The notes: generated by a model from the letters alone, not told the origin. Numbered from the stretch's first letter, positions 15,334 to 23,790 are shown. The stretch: 64,000 bases of DNA from Clostridiales bacterium (GCA_004556965.1 SFFE01000006.1:1-64000); one strand, 5' to 3'. A program made the numbers and translations.

Positions 15334-16023
15334 TTATTCCTCTTCCAGCAGCCGTAAGCCCGCGGTGCTGGTAACGGGCAGGGAGAACACAATGGCTTTC
15401 GCCCTGGTCTGCATGCCGGCCTTCTGCATGACCGACTGCATGATCGCATTTTTCTGTTCCTTTTTGGTCACAATGAAGATGATCTCCTTCTCCGACGCCA
15501 GCGTCACGCCGAGAAATTTCTCCGCGCGTTCCATGCCGGTGCCCTTCGCGTGGATGATCGTCCCGCCGGTCGCCCCGGCCTGCCGCGCCGCATCCATAAT
15601 CAGATCGCTGTTGCCGAGGTCGGCAATGACCACCAGCAGCTCGTGCGTCGTATCTTTCAAGGTTGTCTCATCTCCCTTCTCATAGCCCTGATTCTCCGTC
15701 AGAAACAGCAGCTCGCGCTTACCGCCGATGCTGCTCATCGGGATCGTGAACGCGATCCCGGTATTCGGCACGTCGATCTGCATCACGCGCTGCAGGCCCT
15801 TTTTGACCACAGCCCAGACCCGGTCGGTCACAACGCTGAAGCAGATGCATTTTTCATGTGCCTCCAGCCCGAAATAGTCCAGCATCTCGCTGTTGGCCGT
15901 TCCGGAGGCCAGCGTCACAAACATCACCGGAACCGGATATTCCGCATGCTCCCGGTAAAACGAGACGAACCCGGGCAGCCGGTTGCGGTTCGTGATGGTG
16001 ACCAGCAGATACAATTCACTCAT
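15334..16023 (-). CDS. Tandem P-II-like regulatory protein
   Basis: This protein of 229 residues looks like two P-II/GlnB-like halves. The first (about 1-110) contains FGLEAHEKCICFSVV, and the second (about 125-220) contains GATGGTIIHAKGTG followed by GVTLASEKEIIFIVT. P-II proteins form ferredoxin-like trimers that bind nucleotides and gate membrane transporters or enzymes. The gene lies 14 bases downstream of a DUF1538 membrane protein in the same transcript, so that protein is the likely partner. GGAGGG 9 bases before the ATG supports the start. The T-loop Tyr of classical GlnB is not evident, so uridylylation is unlikely. Confidence 0.7.
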   Translation of the reverse strand: MSELYLLVTITNRNRLPGFVSFYREHAEYPVPVMFVTLASGTANSEMLDYFGLEAHEKCICFSVVTDRVWAVVKKGLQRVMQIDVPNTGIAFTIPMSSIGGKRELLFLTENQGYEKGDETTLKDTTHELLVVIADLGNSDLIMDAARQAGATGGTIIHAKGTGMERAEKFLGVTLASEKEIIFIVTKKEQKNAIMQSVMQKAGMQTRAKAIVFSLPVTSTAGLRLLEEE

Positions 16024-16037
16024 GGCAAACCGCCCTC

Positions 16038-17573
16038 CTACAGTTCAATGATGTCATAATCGCCCAGCATGGCAAAGGCGTCCGCCGGCGCCGGCGCGGC
16101 GATCAGCTCGCCTGCGCGTCTGGACTTGAGCCGGTACGCCAGCCCCAGGATCTGAATCGTGATCAGCGGCGTCATGGCGACCATCGCAACAACACCGAAT
16201 GCGTCCGTTACGATATCGCCGCCGACCGCCGTGCACGCGCCCATGGCAAAGGGGAGCAGGAAGGTCGCGGTCATCGGGCCGGAGGCCACGCCGCCGGAGT
16301 CGAAGGCGATCGCCGTGAAGATCTTCGGCACCAAAAACGACAGCCCCAGCGCGATCACATACCCCGGAATGATGAGCCAGAAGATGGACAGCCCCGTCAG
16401 CACACGCACCATGGCCAGCCCGACCGAGACCGAAACGCCAATGGACAGGCTCAGCTTCATGGCCTTGCCCGAAATCGCCCCGTCCGTCAGCTCCTCCACC
16501 TGCCGCATCAGCACATACACCGCAGGCTCCGCCAGCACGATGAAATAGCCGATCACCATGCCGATCGGGATGATGATCTCCCGGTAGGGGAGCGCGGCAA
16601 TGATCTGCCCCAGCGCATTGCCCGCCGGCATGAAGCCCACGTTCACGCCCGTGAGAAACAGCACCAGCCCGACGTATGTATAGACCAGACCAATTGTAAT
16701 TTTGATGAGCTGCCGCCTGCCGCCCGCGCGGTGCGACACAAGCTGAAACACCGCAAAAAACAGCACGATCGGCAGCAGAGAATTTGCGATCTCGCGGATA
16801 TAGGTCGGAAACGCATCGGAAAACAGCGCCCAAAGCGAGATGGAATCGTCCACCTGCGGCACAGTGACCGGCGCATAGCTGCCGCCCTCCGGGTGGTAGA
16901 TCATCCCCAGCAGCAGCACCGCCAGGACCGGCCCGATGGAGCACAGCGCCACAAGGCCGAAGCTGTCCTCCGCGGCGCGCTCGTCGCTTCGGATGGCGGA
17001 AATGCCGACGCCGAGCGCCATGATGAACGGAACGGTCATCGGCCCGGTCGTGACGCCGCCGGAGTCGAAGGCGACGGCCAGAAAATCGCGCGGCACAAAC
17101 GCCGCCAGCACGAACACGATCGCATAAAACACCAGCAGCAGCGTTGACAGCGGCACGGAAAACAGCATGCGCAGCAGCGCCACGCAGAGAAACAGCCCCA
17201 CGCCGACCGCCACCGTCACGATCAGTACCGCGTTCGGCACAGACGGCACCTGGTTTGCCAGCACCTGCAGATCCGGCTCGGAGATCGTAATCAGAAAGCC
17301 GAGCACAAAGCCGAGCGGCAGCATGAGCCAAACACGCTTCGTCTGTGTGATGCTCGCGCCGACGCGCTCGCCCATCGGCGACATCGCCAGCTCCGCGCCG
17401 AGGTTGAAGAGCATCATGCCCACGATTAGCAACACCGCACCGATGAGAAACGCCATCAGAATGCTCGTCGGCATCGGCGCAACGGTGAAGCACAGCAGCA
17501 GCACAATGCCGATGATCGGCAGCACCGCCTTCAGCGACTCATTTAATTTTTCCTGCAGCTTTGTTTTCAGCAA
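16038..17573 (-). CDS. DUF1538 family membrane protein
   Basis: This polytopic membrane protein of 511 residues has a clear internal duplication. AVAFDSGGVTTGPMT in the first half is repeated as AIAFDSGGVASGPMT in the second, each inside a run of about six membrane helices. That inverted-repeat-like build is typical of transporters, and the AFDSGGV-GPMT motif is the hallmark of DUF1538. A TTG start is used, with GGAGG 7 bases upstream (an ATG nearby is out of frame). The substrate is unknown. Coupling to a P-II-like protein suggests transport or exchange controlled by an adenine nucleotide signal. Confidence 0.8.
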   Translation of the reverse strand: MLKTKLQEKLNESLKAVLPIIGIVLLLCFTVAPMPTSILMAFLIGAVLLIVGMMLFNLGAELAMSPMGERVGASITQTKRVWLMLPLGFVLGFLITISEPDLQVLANQVPSVPNAVLIVTVAVGVGLFLCVALLRMLFSVPLSTLLLVFYAIVFVLAAFVPRDFLAVAFDSGGVTTGPMTVPFIMALGVGISAIRSDERAAEDSFGLVALCSIGPVLAVLLLGMIYHPEGGSYAPVTVPQVDDSISLWALFSDAFPTYIREIANSLLPIVLFFAVFQLVSHRAGGRRQLIKITIGLVYTYVGLVLFLTGVNVGFMPAGNALGQIIAALPYREIIIPIGMVIGYFIVLAEPAVYVLMRQVEELTDGAISGKAMKLSLSIGVSVSVGLAMVRVLTGLSIFWLIIPGYVIALGLSFLVPKIFTAIAFDSGGVASGPMTATFLLPFAMGACTAVGGDIVTDAFGVVAMVAMTPLITIQILGLAYRLKSRRAGELIAAPAPADAFAMLGDYDIIEL

Positions 17574-17717
17574 TCCGCATCCTCCGTCAACGCAATCTCC
17601 AATATTGTTATTCTATTGAAGTCCGTCCCAAAAGTCTTCACGATTTTGTGAACAAGCGTCTATCATCTTGCCGATTGCCGGGCGCATTCCGCTAAGGCGC
17701 CGCTAAGAATTCGGGAC

Positions 17718-17746
17718 TTGACTTTTTCCGCGCAAACGTGTACGAT
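17718..17746 (+). promoter_or_regulatory. phnD promoter
   Basis: TTGACT (17718-17723), a 17-base spacer and TACGAT (17741-17746) form a sigma-A-type promoter upstream of the leader hairpin. Confidence 0.65.
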
Positions 17747-17773
17747 AGCGACGTAAATATTGTCGAGTGCTGA

Positions 17774-17831
17774 CCGCACGAAGGGGTACACCACCACGGG
17801 TGTAGACTTTCGGGCGGTTTTTTGTTTTTTT
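17774..17831 (+). terminator. Leader terminator (attenuator) before phnD
   Basis: A long hairpin (about 17774-17817) pairs CCGC with GCGG, CGAA with TTCG, and TACACC with GGTGTA, followed by a T tract broken by one G. It lies between the promoter and phnD, so it must be read through for expression. No known riboswitch is recognised in the short leader. Confidence 0.75.
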
Positions 17832-17870
17832 GCAGAAAGAACCTTGCTCGGCACAGGAGGAACGATTACA

Positions 17871-18905
17871 ATGAAAAAGACACTGCTTGCCCTGCTGCTC
17901 GCCGCGACGCTTCTGCTCACGGCCTGCGGCACGACCACAACCGACGGCGACACGGCCGACGGCGTCACCCACATCGACACACTGAACATCGCTTTCGCTC
18001 CGTACGACACGGCGGACGCCATCCTGGAAGCCACCGCGCCGATGGAGGCGCTCCTGCAGGAGACGCTGCTGAACTACGGCTATGAGGTGGGCGAGGTCAA
18101 CATGACGGTCTCCTCGTCCTATGAGGCGTGCGCCGAGGCGCTCGGCGCCGGGACGGCGGACGTCGGCTTCATCTCCGGCGGCACCTATGTGCTCTACAGC
18201 GACGAATGCGACCTGCTGCTGACCGCGCTGCGCAAGGCCTACAGCAAGGACTCCACGAATCCCGCCGACTGGAACGACGGCACAGCGGGCACTTACAACG
18301 ACGAATATGCCGAATACTACCGCTGCATCATCCTCGCCGGGCCGAGCGCCAAGGGTCAGGAGCTGGCCGCCAAGGTCAACGCCGGCGAGCAGCTCACCTG
18401 GGAGGAGCTTGACAGCGCCACGTGGTGCGTGCTGAGCGCCTCGTCCTCCTCCGGCTATATCTACCCCTGCCTCTGGCTGCAGGAGAACTACGGCAAGAGC
18501 ATCTCCGACCTCTCCCACGTCATCCAGTCCGACTCGCACGGCACGTCGGTCGCGCGTCTGGCTGCGGAGCAGGCCGACATCATCGTGAGCTACGCGCACA
18601 TCCAGAACAAGGAGGCCGACAACTGGACCTCCACTCTTGGCCGCAGCGACAGCATCTGGAACGAGACGAACGTGATCGGCGTCACGCAGGGCATTTATAA
18701 CGACACCGTCTGCGTGAGCAAAACGTCCCCGATCATGACGGACGATTTCCGTCAGGCGCTCGGCCAGGCGCTGATTGACATCGGCAATTCCGACGCTGGC
18801 AAGGATATCATCAAATGCTTCTCGCAGGTGGGCTACACCTGGGGCGAGGACTCCAATTACGACGGCGCGCGCGATGCCGAAAAGCTGCTCAAATCCTTTG
18901 AATAA
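17871..18905 (+). CDS. phnD: Phosphonate-type ABC transporter substrate-binding lipoprotein
   Basis: The AGGAGG at 17855 selects the ATG at 17871, giving 344 residues. The lipoprotein signal is clear: MKKTLLALLLAATLLLTAC, with the lipid-attachment Cys at residue 19. The mature part matches PhnD-like periplasmic-binding proteins (LNIAFAPYDTAD, AEALGAGTADVGFISGGTY). These bind phosphonates, phosphite or related oxyanions outside the membrane and deliver them to the PhnC/PhnE transporter encoded downstream. No C-P lyase or phosphonatase gene is near, so the true ligand is open. Expression depends on read-through of the leader terminator. Confidence 0.85.
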   Translation: MKKTLLALLLAATLLLTACGTTTTDGDTADGVTHIDTLNIAFAPYDTADAILEATAPMEALLQETLLNYGYEVGEVNMTVSSSYEACAEALGAGTADVGFISGGTYVLYSDECDLLLTALRKAYSKDSTNPADWNDGTAGTYNDEYAEYYRCIILAGPSAKGQELAAKVNAGEQLTWEELDSATWCVLSASSSSGYIYPCLWLQENYGKSISDLSHVIQSDSHGTSVARLAAEQADIIVSYAHIQNKEADNWTSTLGRSDSIWNETNVIGVTQGIYNDTVCVSKTSPIMTDDFRQALGQALIDIGNSDAGKDIIKCFSQVGYTWGEDSNYDGARDAEKLLKSFE

Positions 18906-18917
18906 GGACCTACCTTT

Positions 18918-19664
18918 ATGATTCTTCTGACCGACCTGACAAAAGCATACGCCGATCACACCGCGCTTGACCATGTCAGCGCGCAGTTTCCCACCGGAAA
19001 ATTCACCGCCGTCATCGGCCGCAGCGGCGCGGGCAAGTCCACGCTCCTGCGCTGCATCAATGGGCTGACGGAGGTCTCCTCCGGCCGCGTAGAGATCGAC
19101 GGGCAGGACATGGCGAAGCTGCGCGGGCGCGAAAAGCGTGCGCTGCAGCGGCGCATCGGCATGATCTTTCAGGATTTTTGTCTCGTCGGCCAGAGCACGG
19201 CGCTGCAGAACGTGCTCAACGCCTGCCTTGCGGACATGGACTTTTTCCGCGTGCTGTTCGGTCTGTTTTCCAGGCAGCAGAAGGACGCCGCCATGCAGAT
19301 GCTCGAAAAGGTCGGCATGGCGGACAAGGCACAGCAGAAGGCCGCGTCCCTCTCCGGCGGAGAAAAGCAGCGCGTCGCCATCGCGCGCGTGCTGCTGCAG
19401 GGGTGCGGCATCGTGCTCGCCGACGAGCCGGTCGCCTCGCTCGATCCCGTCCACGCGGAAACCGTGCTCGGCATCCTCAAGCGGCTGCAAACGGAGGACG
19501 GCAAGACTGTCATCATGAACAGCCACAACGTGGAGCAGGCGCGCCGGTACGCCGACATCATCCTCGGCGTGCGCGCCGGGCGCGTCGTCTTTTCCGGCGA
19601 GCCGGAAGCGCTGGACGCCGCCGCGCTGGAGCGCATCTACGGAAAGGACGGCGCCGGAACGTGA
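18918..19664 (+). CDS. phnC: Phosphonate ABC transporter ATP-binding protein
   Basis: The 248-residue product is an ABC ATPase with Walker A GRSGAGKST (near residue 34), the Q-loop in RIGMIFQDFCLVGQ, the signature SLSGGEKQRVAIAR and Walker B IVLADEPVASLD. The VGQSTALQNVLNACL region is typical of PhnC. It energises uptake through the fused permease encoded just downstream. The stop codon overlaps the GTG start of the permease gene (GTGA), and phnD ends 12 bases upstream, so the three genes form one transport operon. Confidence 0.9.
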   Translation: MILLTDLTKAYADHTALDHVSAQFPTGKFTAVIGRSGAGKSTLLRCINGLTEVSSGRVEIDGQDMAKLRGREKRALQRRIGMIFQDFCLVGQSTALQNVLNACLADMDFFRVLFGLFSRQQKDAAMQMLEKVGMADKAQQKAASLSGGEKQRVAIARVLLQGCGIVLADEPVASLDPVHAETVLGILKRLQTEDGKTVIMNSHNVEQARRYADIILGVRAGRVVFSGEPEALDAAALERIYGKDGAGT

Positions 19665-21202
19665 GCAGCAGGGTACAGGCAAACACAAAGCGGCTGTTCT
19701 GGCTCGCACTCGTCATTTTCTGCAGCTGGTTTTCCGGGTTTCGCATCTCCGTGCTCCTCTCGCGCGGCGGCGAATTTTTCACCATTCTGGCGAAGATGTT
19801 CCCGCCGGACTGGCGCTACGCTGCGAGCGTGCTCGCGCCGCTGTGGCAGACGGTGCAGATGTCCGTCGCCGGCACATTTCTCGGCGCGGCGTTCGCGCTG
19901 CCGATGGCGGCGGTGTGCTCCGCGGCGGTCACGGCGCGCCCCGGCCTCTCCGCCGTGCTGCGCGCGGTGGTGAACGTGCTGCGTTCCGTGCCGGTGCTGG
20001 TGCTGGCGCTGACGGCGTCGTTCCTGCTCGGCATCGGCACGCTCGCCGGGACGGCGGCCATCTGTGTCTACAGCTTCGGCATCCTCAGCCGCATGACGTG
20101 GGAGGAGATGGATCACGCGGACATGCGTCCGCTGGAGACGCTTTCCGCCTCCGGCTGCAGCCGTGCCAAGGCGTTTTGCCGAACGGTGCTCGTGCAGGTG
20201 TTCCCCGGCTTTCAGGCAAACGCGCTGTACGTGCTCGAAAGCAACGTCCGCCACGCGGCCATCCTCGGCTACGTCGGTGCGGGCGGGCTTGGCATTCTGC
20301 TGAACGAGAAGATCGCGTGGCGCGAATACGCCCGTGTCGGCATGATCCTGCTGCTGCTTTACGCTGTGGTGCTGCTCATCGAAGCGCTGAGCACCCGCTG
20401 CCGCGCCGTGCTGCTGGGCGTGAAGTCCGGCTCGCGCGCCGAGCGGCGGTGCGTCGCCGTGCTACTCGCGGCGCTCACGGTGCTGAGTCTCGCAGGGCTG
20501 TCCACGCGGGGGATCTCGCGCGCCGGACTTGCCGTGTTCGGCGGCATCCTGCGCGGCCTTTTCTCGCCGGATGTCTCGCTGCTGCTGAGCGCCGCGCCCA
20601 CGGGCGTGCCGTATCTTCTGCTCGAAACCGTGTGCATGGCAGTCACCGGTACGGTGATCGGCGCGCTGATCTCCGTGCCGCTGGCGTTTCTCGGCTGCCG
20701 CCGCATCTGCGGCGCAGTCCCCGCCGCATTGATGAAGTTGCTGTCCGCCGCCGTGCGCACGATCCCCGCGGTCATCTACGGGCTGCTGTTTCTGCGCGTC
20801 ACGGGGCCGGGCGCGTTCGCAGGACTGATGACGTTTGCGGCGCTCTCCGTCGGCATGTGTACGAAGCTCTTCATCAGCGCGCTGGACAATCTCGATTACC
20901 ACGTGGTCGACGCGCTCGCCGCCACGGGCTGCTCCCGGCTTGCGGTGCTGCGCTACGGCGTATGGCCGATGGTCAAGGCGCAGCTCGTGTCCGACGGATT
21001 TTACCGGTTCGATGTGAACCTCCGCGACGCCGCCGTGATGGGTCTCGTCGGCGCGGGCGGGATCGGCGCGCCGCTGATCTTCGCCATGAACAACTACAAC
21101 TGGAGCGCCGCCGGCGCTTATATGCTGGGGCTGATGGCCGTCGTGCTGCTGGCGGACTGGGTCTCCTCCCGCATCCGCCGCAAGCTGCGGCTCCAGACAT
21201 AA
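19661..21202 (+). CDS. phnE: Fused tandem PhnE permease (two permease domains in one chain)
   Basis: A GTG start overlaps the phnC stop, giving 513 residues. Two complete PhnE-like permease domains follow each other. Domain 1 has the EAA-like loop LSASGCSRAKAFCRTVLVQV and GYVGAGGLGILLNE. Domain 2 has LAATGCSRLAVLRYGVWP and GLVGAGGIGAPLIF. Usually two separate PhnE chains, or a homodimer, form the channel, so here the pair is fused. About twelve membrane helices are expected. The two halves are diverged, so the pore may be asymmetric. Confidence 0.88.
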   Translation: MSSRVQANTKRLFWLALVIFCSWFSGFRISVLLSRGGEFFTILAKMFPPDWRYAASVLAPLWQTVQMSVAGTFLGAAFALPMAAVCSAAVTARPGLSAVLRAVVNVLRSVPVLVLALTASFLLGIGTLAGTAAICVYSFGILSRMTWEEMDHADMRPLETLSASGCSRAKAFCRTVLVQVFPGFQANALYVLESNVRHAAILGYVGAGGLGILLNEKIAWREYARVGMILLLLYAVVLLIEALSTRCRAVLLGVKSGSRAERRCVAVLLAALTVLSLAGLSTRGISRAGLAVFGGILRGLFSPDVSLLLSAAPTGVPYLLLETVCMAVTGTVIGALISVPLAFLGCRRICGAVPAALMKLLSAAVRTIPAVIYGLLFLRVTGPGAFAGLMTFAALSVGMCTKLFISALDNLDYHVVDALAATGCSRLAVLRYGVWPMVKAQLVSDGFYRFDVNLRDAAVMGLVGAGGIGAPLIFAMNNYNWSAAGAYMLGLMAVVLLADWVSSRIRRKLRLQT

Positions 21203-21203
21203 A

Positions 21204-21238
21204 AACAACCGGAATGCCAAGCATTCCGGTTGTTTTTT
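21204..21238 (+). terminator. Bidirectional terminator between phnE and thiX
   Basis: A 13-bp stem (21204-21216 with 21222-21234) with T and A tracts on either side serves both convergent operons. Confidence 0.88.
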
Positions 21239-21989
21239 ACTCTCCGCGCCATTTGATGACACGCTTTTCAATCAGGGATACGACGCCCACCAGCAGCATC
21301 GCCACGACGGACAGCAGCAAAATCGGCGCAAAAACGCCCGCGCCGTCGAGCTGCGTCATCATCCGGCGGCTGAAATAGCCAAGCCCCTCCTGCGCGCCCA
21401 GCCACTCGCCGATCGCCGCACCAATGATCGACAGCGGCACCGCCATCTTGAGCGCGGAGAAAAAGTACGGCATCGCGGCCGGAAGCTTCAGCTTGCGGAA
21501 GATCTGCCACTTGCCCGCGCCGAAGGTCGTCATCAGGTCGATCATGTCCGTCTTCACGGCGCGAAAGCCGTCGAACACCGTGATCACGATGGGGAAGAAC
21601 GTCATCAGCACCGTCACGAGCACCTTACTCCAGATCGTGTACCCGAACCAGAGCACGAACAGCGGCGCGAGCGCCGTCGTCGGGATCGTCTGCGAAGCGA
21701 CGATGAGCGGATAGAGCGCCTTTTCCGCAGTGGGACTCACGTCCATCAGCAGCGCGAGGCCGACGCCCAGCGCCAGAGAAAGCCCCAGACCGATCAATGT
21801 CACGCCCATTGTCGCCGGCAGGTGCGCCGTGAACAGCGGCACGCGCAGCTCCCACAGCCGCTGCAGCACCTGTACCGGGGATGGCAGGATGTACGCTGCG
21901 TTCATCCCCATGGCCGCCGCCTGCCAGATAATGAGAAACAGCGCCACCAGCAGCGCCGACGGCAGATATGGATTTTTGCGCTTTTTCAT
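21237..21989 (-). CDS. thiX: Thiamin-pyrimidine ABC transporter permease
   Basis: The 250-residue permease starts at the ATG at 21989, 5 bases after the ATPase gene. It has about six membrane helices and the coupling loop TFGAGKWQIFRKLKLPAAMPYFF, and belongs to the SsuC/TauC/ThiX class (also IIGAAIGEWLGAQEGLGYF). Its ATPase and TenA are encoded upstream in the same TPP-riboswitch transcript, and a ThiY-like binding protein is encoded divergently. The likely substrate is therefore a formylaminopyrimidine or HMP-type precursor from degraded thiamin. Confidence 0.82.
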   Translation of the reverse strand: MKKRKNPYLPSALLVALFLIIWQAAAMGMNAAYILPSPVQVLQRLWELRVPLFTAHLPATMGVTLIGLGLSLALGVGLALLMDVSPTAEKALYPLIVASQTIPTTALAPLFVLWFGYTIWSKVLVTVLMTFFPIVITVFDGFRAVKTDMIDLMTTFGAGKWQIFRKLKLPAAMPYFFSALKMAVPLSIIGAAIGEWLGAQEGLGYFSRRMMTQLDGAGVFAPILLLSVVAMLLVGVVSLIEKRVIKWRGE

Positions 21990-21994
21990 CCCGG

Positions 21995-22744
21995 TCACAC
22001 CTGCTTTCTGAGCAGCCCGATCAGGTGGTTTTTGAGCTGCTGGATCTCCGGCGCGGCCAGGCTCTCCATCGTGCGCGGCGCGCTGAGCGGCACCGGCACG
22101 CTCTGCAGCTCCCGGATCGGGCGCTGCGCCGCCACCAGCACGCGGCCGGAGAGGAACAGCGCCTCCTCCACGTCGTGCGTGATGAACAGAATCGTCTTTC
22201 CACTGCGCTCCCACTGGTCGAGCAGCCACTCGCGCATGGACACGCGCGTGAGGAAATCCAGCGCGGAAAACGGCTCGTCCAGCAGCAGCAGGTCGGACCC
22301 GGTCAAAAGCGTGCGCGCAAAGGCGGCGCGCTGGCGCATCCCGCCCGAAAGCTCGCCGGGGCGCTTGTCCCGGCAATCGGCGAGACCGACCGTTTTCAGC
22401 GTGTCCGTGATCTGGTCTTCCATTTCCTCCGCCGTGAAGCCGCCGCGGATCTCCAGCGGCAGGCGCAGGTTCTGTCCCACGGTGCGCCATGGAAAGAGCA
22501 GGTCGCTCTGCGGCATGTACCCGCACCAGCGCTTCTGCTGCGCGATGTCCGTGCCGCCCGCGCAGATCTTGCCGGACGCCGGCTGCAGCAGGCCGCTCGC
22601 CAGCCGGAAGATCGTGGACTTCCCGCAGCCCGACGCGCCGATGAGCGACACGAATTCGCCGCGCGCCACGTGAAAGCTCAGCCCCTCCAGCATCGGCGCG
22701 CCCTCGCCCTCATACCGGAAGGTCACATCTTCAAATCTCAGCAT
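21995..22744 (-). CDS. thiZ: Thiamin-pyrimidine ABC transporter ATPase
   Basis: This ABC ATPase of 249 residues has Walker A GASGCGKST (about residues 36-44), signature ELSGGMRQRAAFAR, Walker B LLLLDEPFSALD and the switch His in ITHDVEEAL. It belongs to the SsuB/TauB/ThiZ class that couples to single-domain permeases such as the one encoded next. Its start overlaps the end of tenA by 7 bases, so the two are translationally coupled, and expression is under the upstream TPP aptamer. Confidence 0.85.
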   Translation of the reverse strand: MLRFEDVTFRYEGEGAPMLEGLSFHVARGEFVSLIGASGCGKSTIFRLASGLLQPASGKICAGGTDIAQQKRWCGYMPQSDLLFPWRTVGQNLRLPLEIRGGFTAEEMEDQITDTLKTVGLADCRDKRPGELSGGMRQRAAFARTLLTGSDLLLLDEPFSALDFLTRVSMREWLLDQWERSGKTILFITHDVEEALFLSGRVLVAAQRPIRELQSVPVPLSAPRTMESLAAPEIQQLKNHLIGLLRKQV

Positions 22745-23400
22745 GTTCCGCGCCAGGCCATGTCCCAGAACTGCTCCTCATGCCACGTGCACTTCAGGAA
22801 AATTTCGCGGTAGCGCGCCATCTGCCGCTCGGTGCAGTCCTCGGTCAGCCGGTCGAGCAGGTCGCAGAGCTCGCGGTTGCTCGCCGCGTAGGCAGGGTCG
22901 GCATAGCTCGCCACCCACTCGCCGAAAAACGGGTGCTCCGCCGCGTGGGGATACGCCTCCAGCAGGCGGTGCGCGAGATATTCATAGCTCACCGCGCACG
23001 CGAAGATCGACACCGCGATCACGTCCGCGCCGCCTTCCCAGCCGCGCGCGAGCATATAGTCCACATATGCGCGGTTTTCCGGCGCCATCTCAGTGCGCTC
23101 CGCGTCCTCGATCGCGATGCCCAGCCGCGCCATATAGCCGCGGTGCGTGTCCATCTCGCCGCTCAGGATCTGCCCGACGTACCCGGCAAAGCAGCGCATA
23201 TCCTCCGGCTGCTCCGCCTTCGCCACGCCCAGCGCGAACAGCCGCGCGTAGTCCAGCAGATACAGATAGTCCTGAATCATGTAAAACTGAAACTTTTTCT
23301 GATCCAGCGTACCGTCGCCGATGCCGGTCAAAAACGGGTGACTGCAAAACGCATCCCACAGCGGCTCGCCCTCGGCGATGAGTTTTTTGGAAACGCTCAT
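22738..23400 (-). CDS. tenA: TenA-family aminopyrimidine aminohydrolase
   Basis: The protein has 220 residues with the all-helical TenA pattern (FQFYMIQDYLYLLDYARLFA near the N-terminus, then EMDTHRGY). The Cys of FACAVSYEYL (about residue 137) sits at the catalytic position. TenA hydrolyses aminomethyl-pyrimidine from degraded thiamin to HMP, which ThiD then phosphorylates. It is the first gene after a TPP riboswitch and shares its transcript with the transporter ATPase and permease, so uptake and first processing are coupled. The amidohydrolase YlmB, which usually deformylates the precursor, is not in the window. Confidence 0.88.
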   Translation of the reverse strand: MSVSKKLIAEGEPLWDAFCSHPFLTGIGDGTLDQKKFQFYMIQDYLYLLDYARLFALGVAKAEQPEDMRCFAGYVGQILSGEMDTHRGYMARLGIAIEDAERTEMAPENRAYVDYMLARGWEGGADVIAVSIFACAVSYEYLAHRLLEAYPHAAEHPFFGEWVASYADPAYAASNRELCDLLDRLTEDCTERQMARYREIFLKCTWHEEQFWDMAWRGTC

Positions 23401-23431
23401 ATCGTCATTCTCCTTTTTTCAACAGAAAATC

Positions 23432-23462
23432 GGAGGGCGCATCCCGTCGAATGCCGCCCTCC
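23432..23462 (-). terminator. Riboswitch expression-platform terminator before tenA
   Basis: GGAGGGC-GCAT paired with ATGC-GCCCTCC (one bulged G) is followed on the minus strand by GATTTTCTG. It lies between the TPP aptamer and tenA, so high TPP would favour termination. Confidence 0.7.
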
Positions 23463-23472
23463 GGTGTGGTCA

Positions 23473-23552
23473 CAAACATCCCGTTTGGCCGAAGCCATCC
23501 GGTGCAAGGGTCGAGATCGAATCTCCTCTCAGCGGCGTGCTCCCCTTGTTTG
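23473..23552 (-). ncRNA. TPP riboswitch (THI element) upstream of tenA
   Basis: On the minus strand a P1 helix closes the aptamer (CAAACA at 23552-23547 with TGTTTG at 23478-23473). Inside are the conserved GGGGAGC, CTGAGAGG and GACCC blocks. The P4/P5 half is a variant (ACCGGAT-GGC-TTCG-GCC-AAACGGGA) in place of the usual CTGG-CCAG arm, but the order of elements is that of THI boxes. Confidence 0.78.
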
Positions 23553-23561
23553 CGTATTCCT

Positions 23562-23590
23562 GTTTTACCATGCCGCCGCACATTTGTCAA
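23562..23590 (-). promoter_or_regulatory. tenA operon promoter
   Basis: On the minus strand a perfect TTGACA (23590-23585), a 17-base spacer and TAAAAC (23567-23562) lie just ahead of the TPP aptamer. Confidence 0.65.
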
Positions 23591-23608
23591 TTCTTCGTGC
23601 GCAGCGTC

Positions 23609-23637
23609 TTGCAATTTGCGGCAGATTGTGGTTTAAT
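23609..23637 (+). promoter_or_regulatory. thiD operon promoter
   Basis: TTGCAA (23609-23614), a 17-base spacer and TTTAAT (23632-23637) directly precede the plus-strand TPP aptamer. The two divergent promoters are only 18 bases apart. Confidence 0.6.
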
Positions 23638-23645
23638 GGGGAGCA

Positions 23646-23744
23646 GACAACGGGGAGCTTGCCCGGAGCAGGCTGAGAATCGGCTGTATCGCCGTAACCC
23701 GCAACCTGATTTGGGTAATGCCAACGTAGGGAAGATATCGTAAG
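23646..23744 (+). ncRNA. TPP riboswitch (THI element) upstream of thiD
   Basis: The consensus blocks GGGGAGC, GCTGAGA, AACCC, AACCTGAT and GGGTAATGCCAACGTAGGGA appear in the right order and spacing. It precedes a terminator and the thiD gene. Confidence 0.93.
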
Positions 23745-23749
23745 ACGTT

Positions 23750-23790
23750 CCACACGTGCAGTTACTCATGCATGTGTGGTTTTATTTTTA
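23750..23790 (+). terminator. Riboswitch expression-platform terminator before thiD
   Basis: An 11-bp stem with one G-T pair (23750-23760 with 23769-23779) is followed by TTTTTATTTTT. It is the off-switch of the TPP element. Confidence 0.85.

Larger units (their letters stand above)
17574..17870. other. Divergent regulatory region (DUF1538 / phnD)
   Basis: About 300 bases separate the two divergent units. The plus strand carries the phnD promoter and a leader terminator, listed separately. I could not find a clear promoter for the minus-strand operon. Confidence 0.5.

Noticed and set aside
17703..19709. 668-codon minus-strand frame across phnD and phnC
   Set aside because: It is antisense to clear PhnD and PhnC sequences with signal peptide and ABC motifs. 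Its own translation has no recognisable domain; long antisense frames are common in GC-rich genes.
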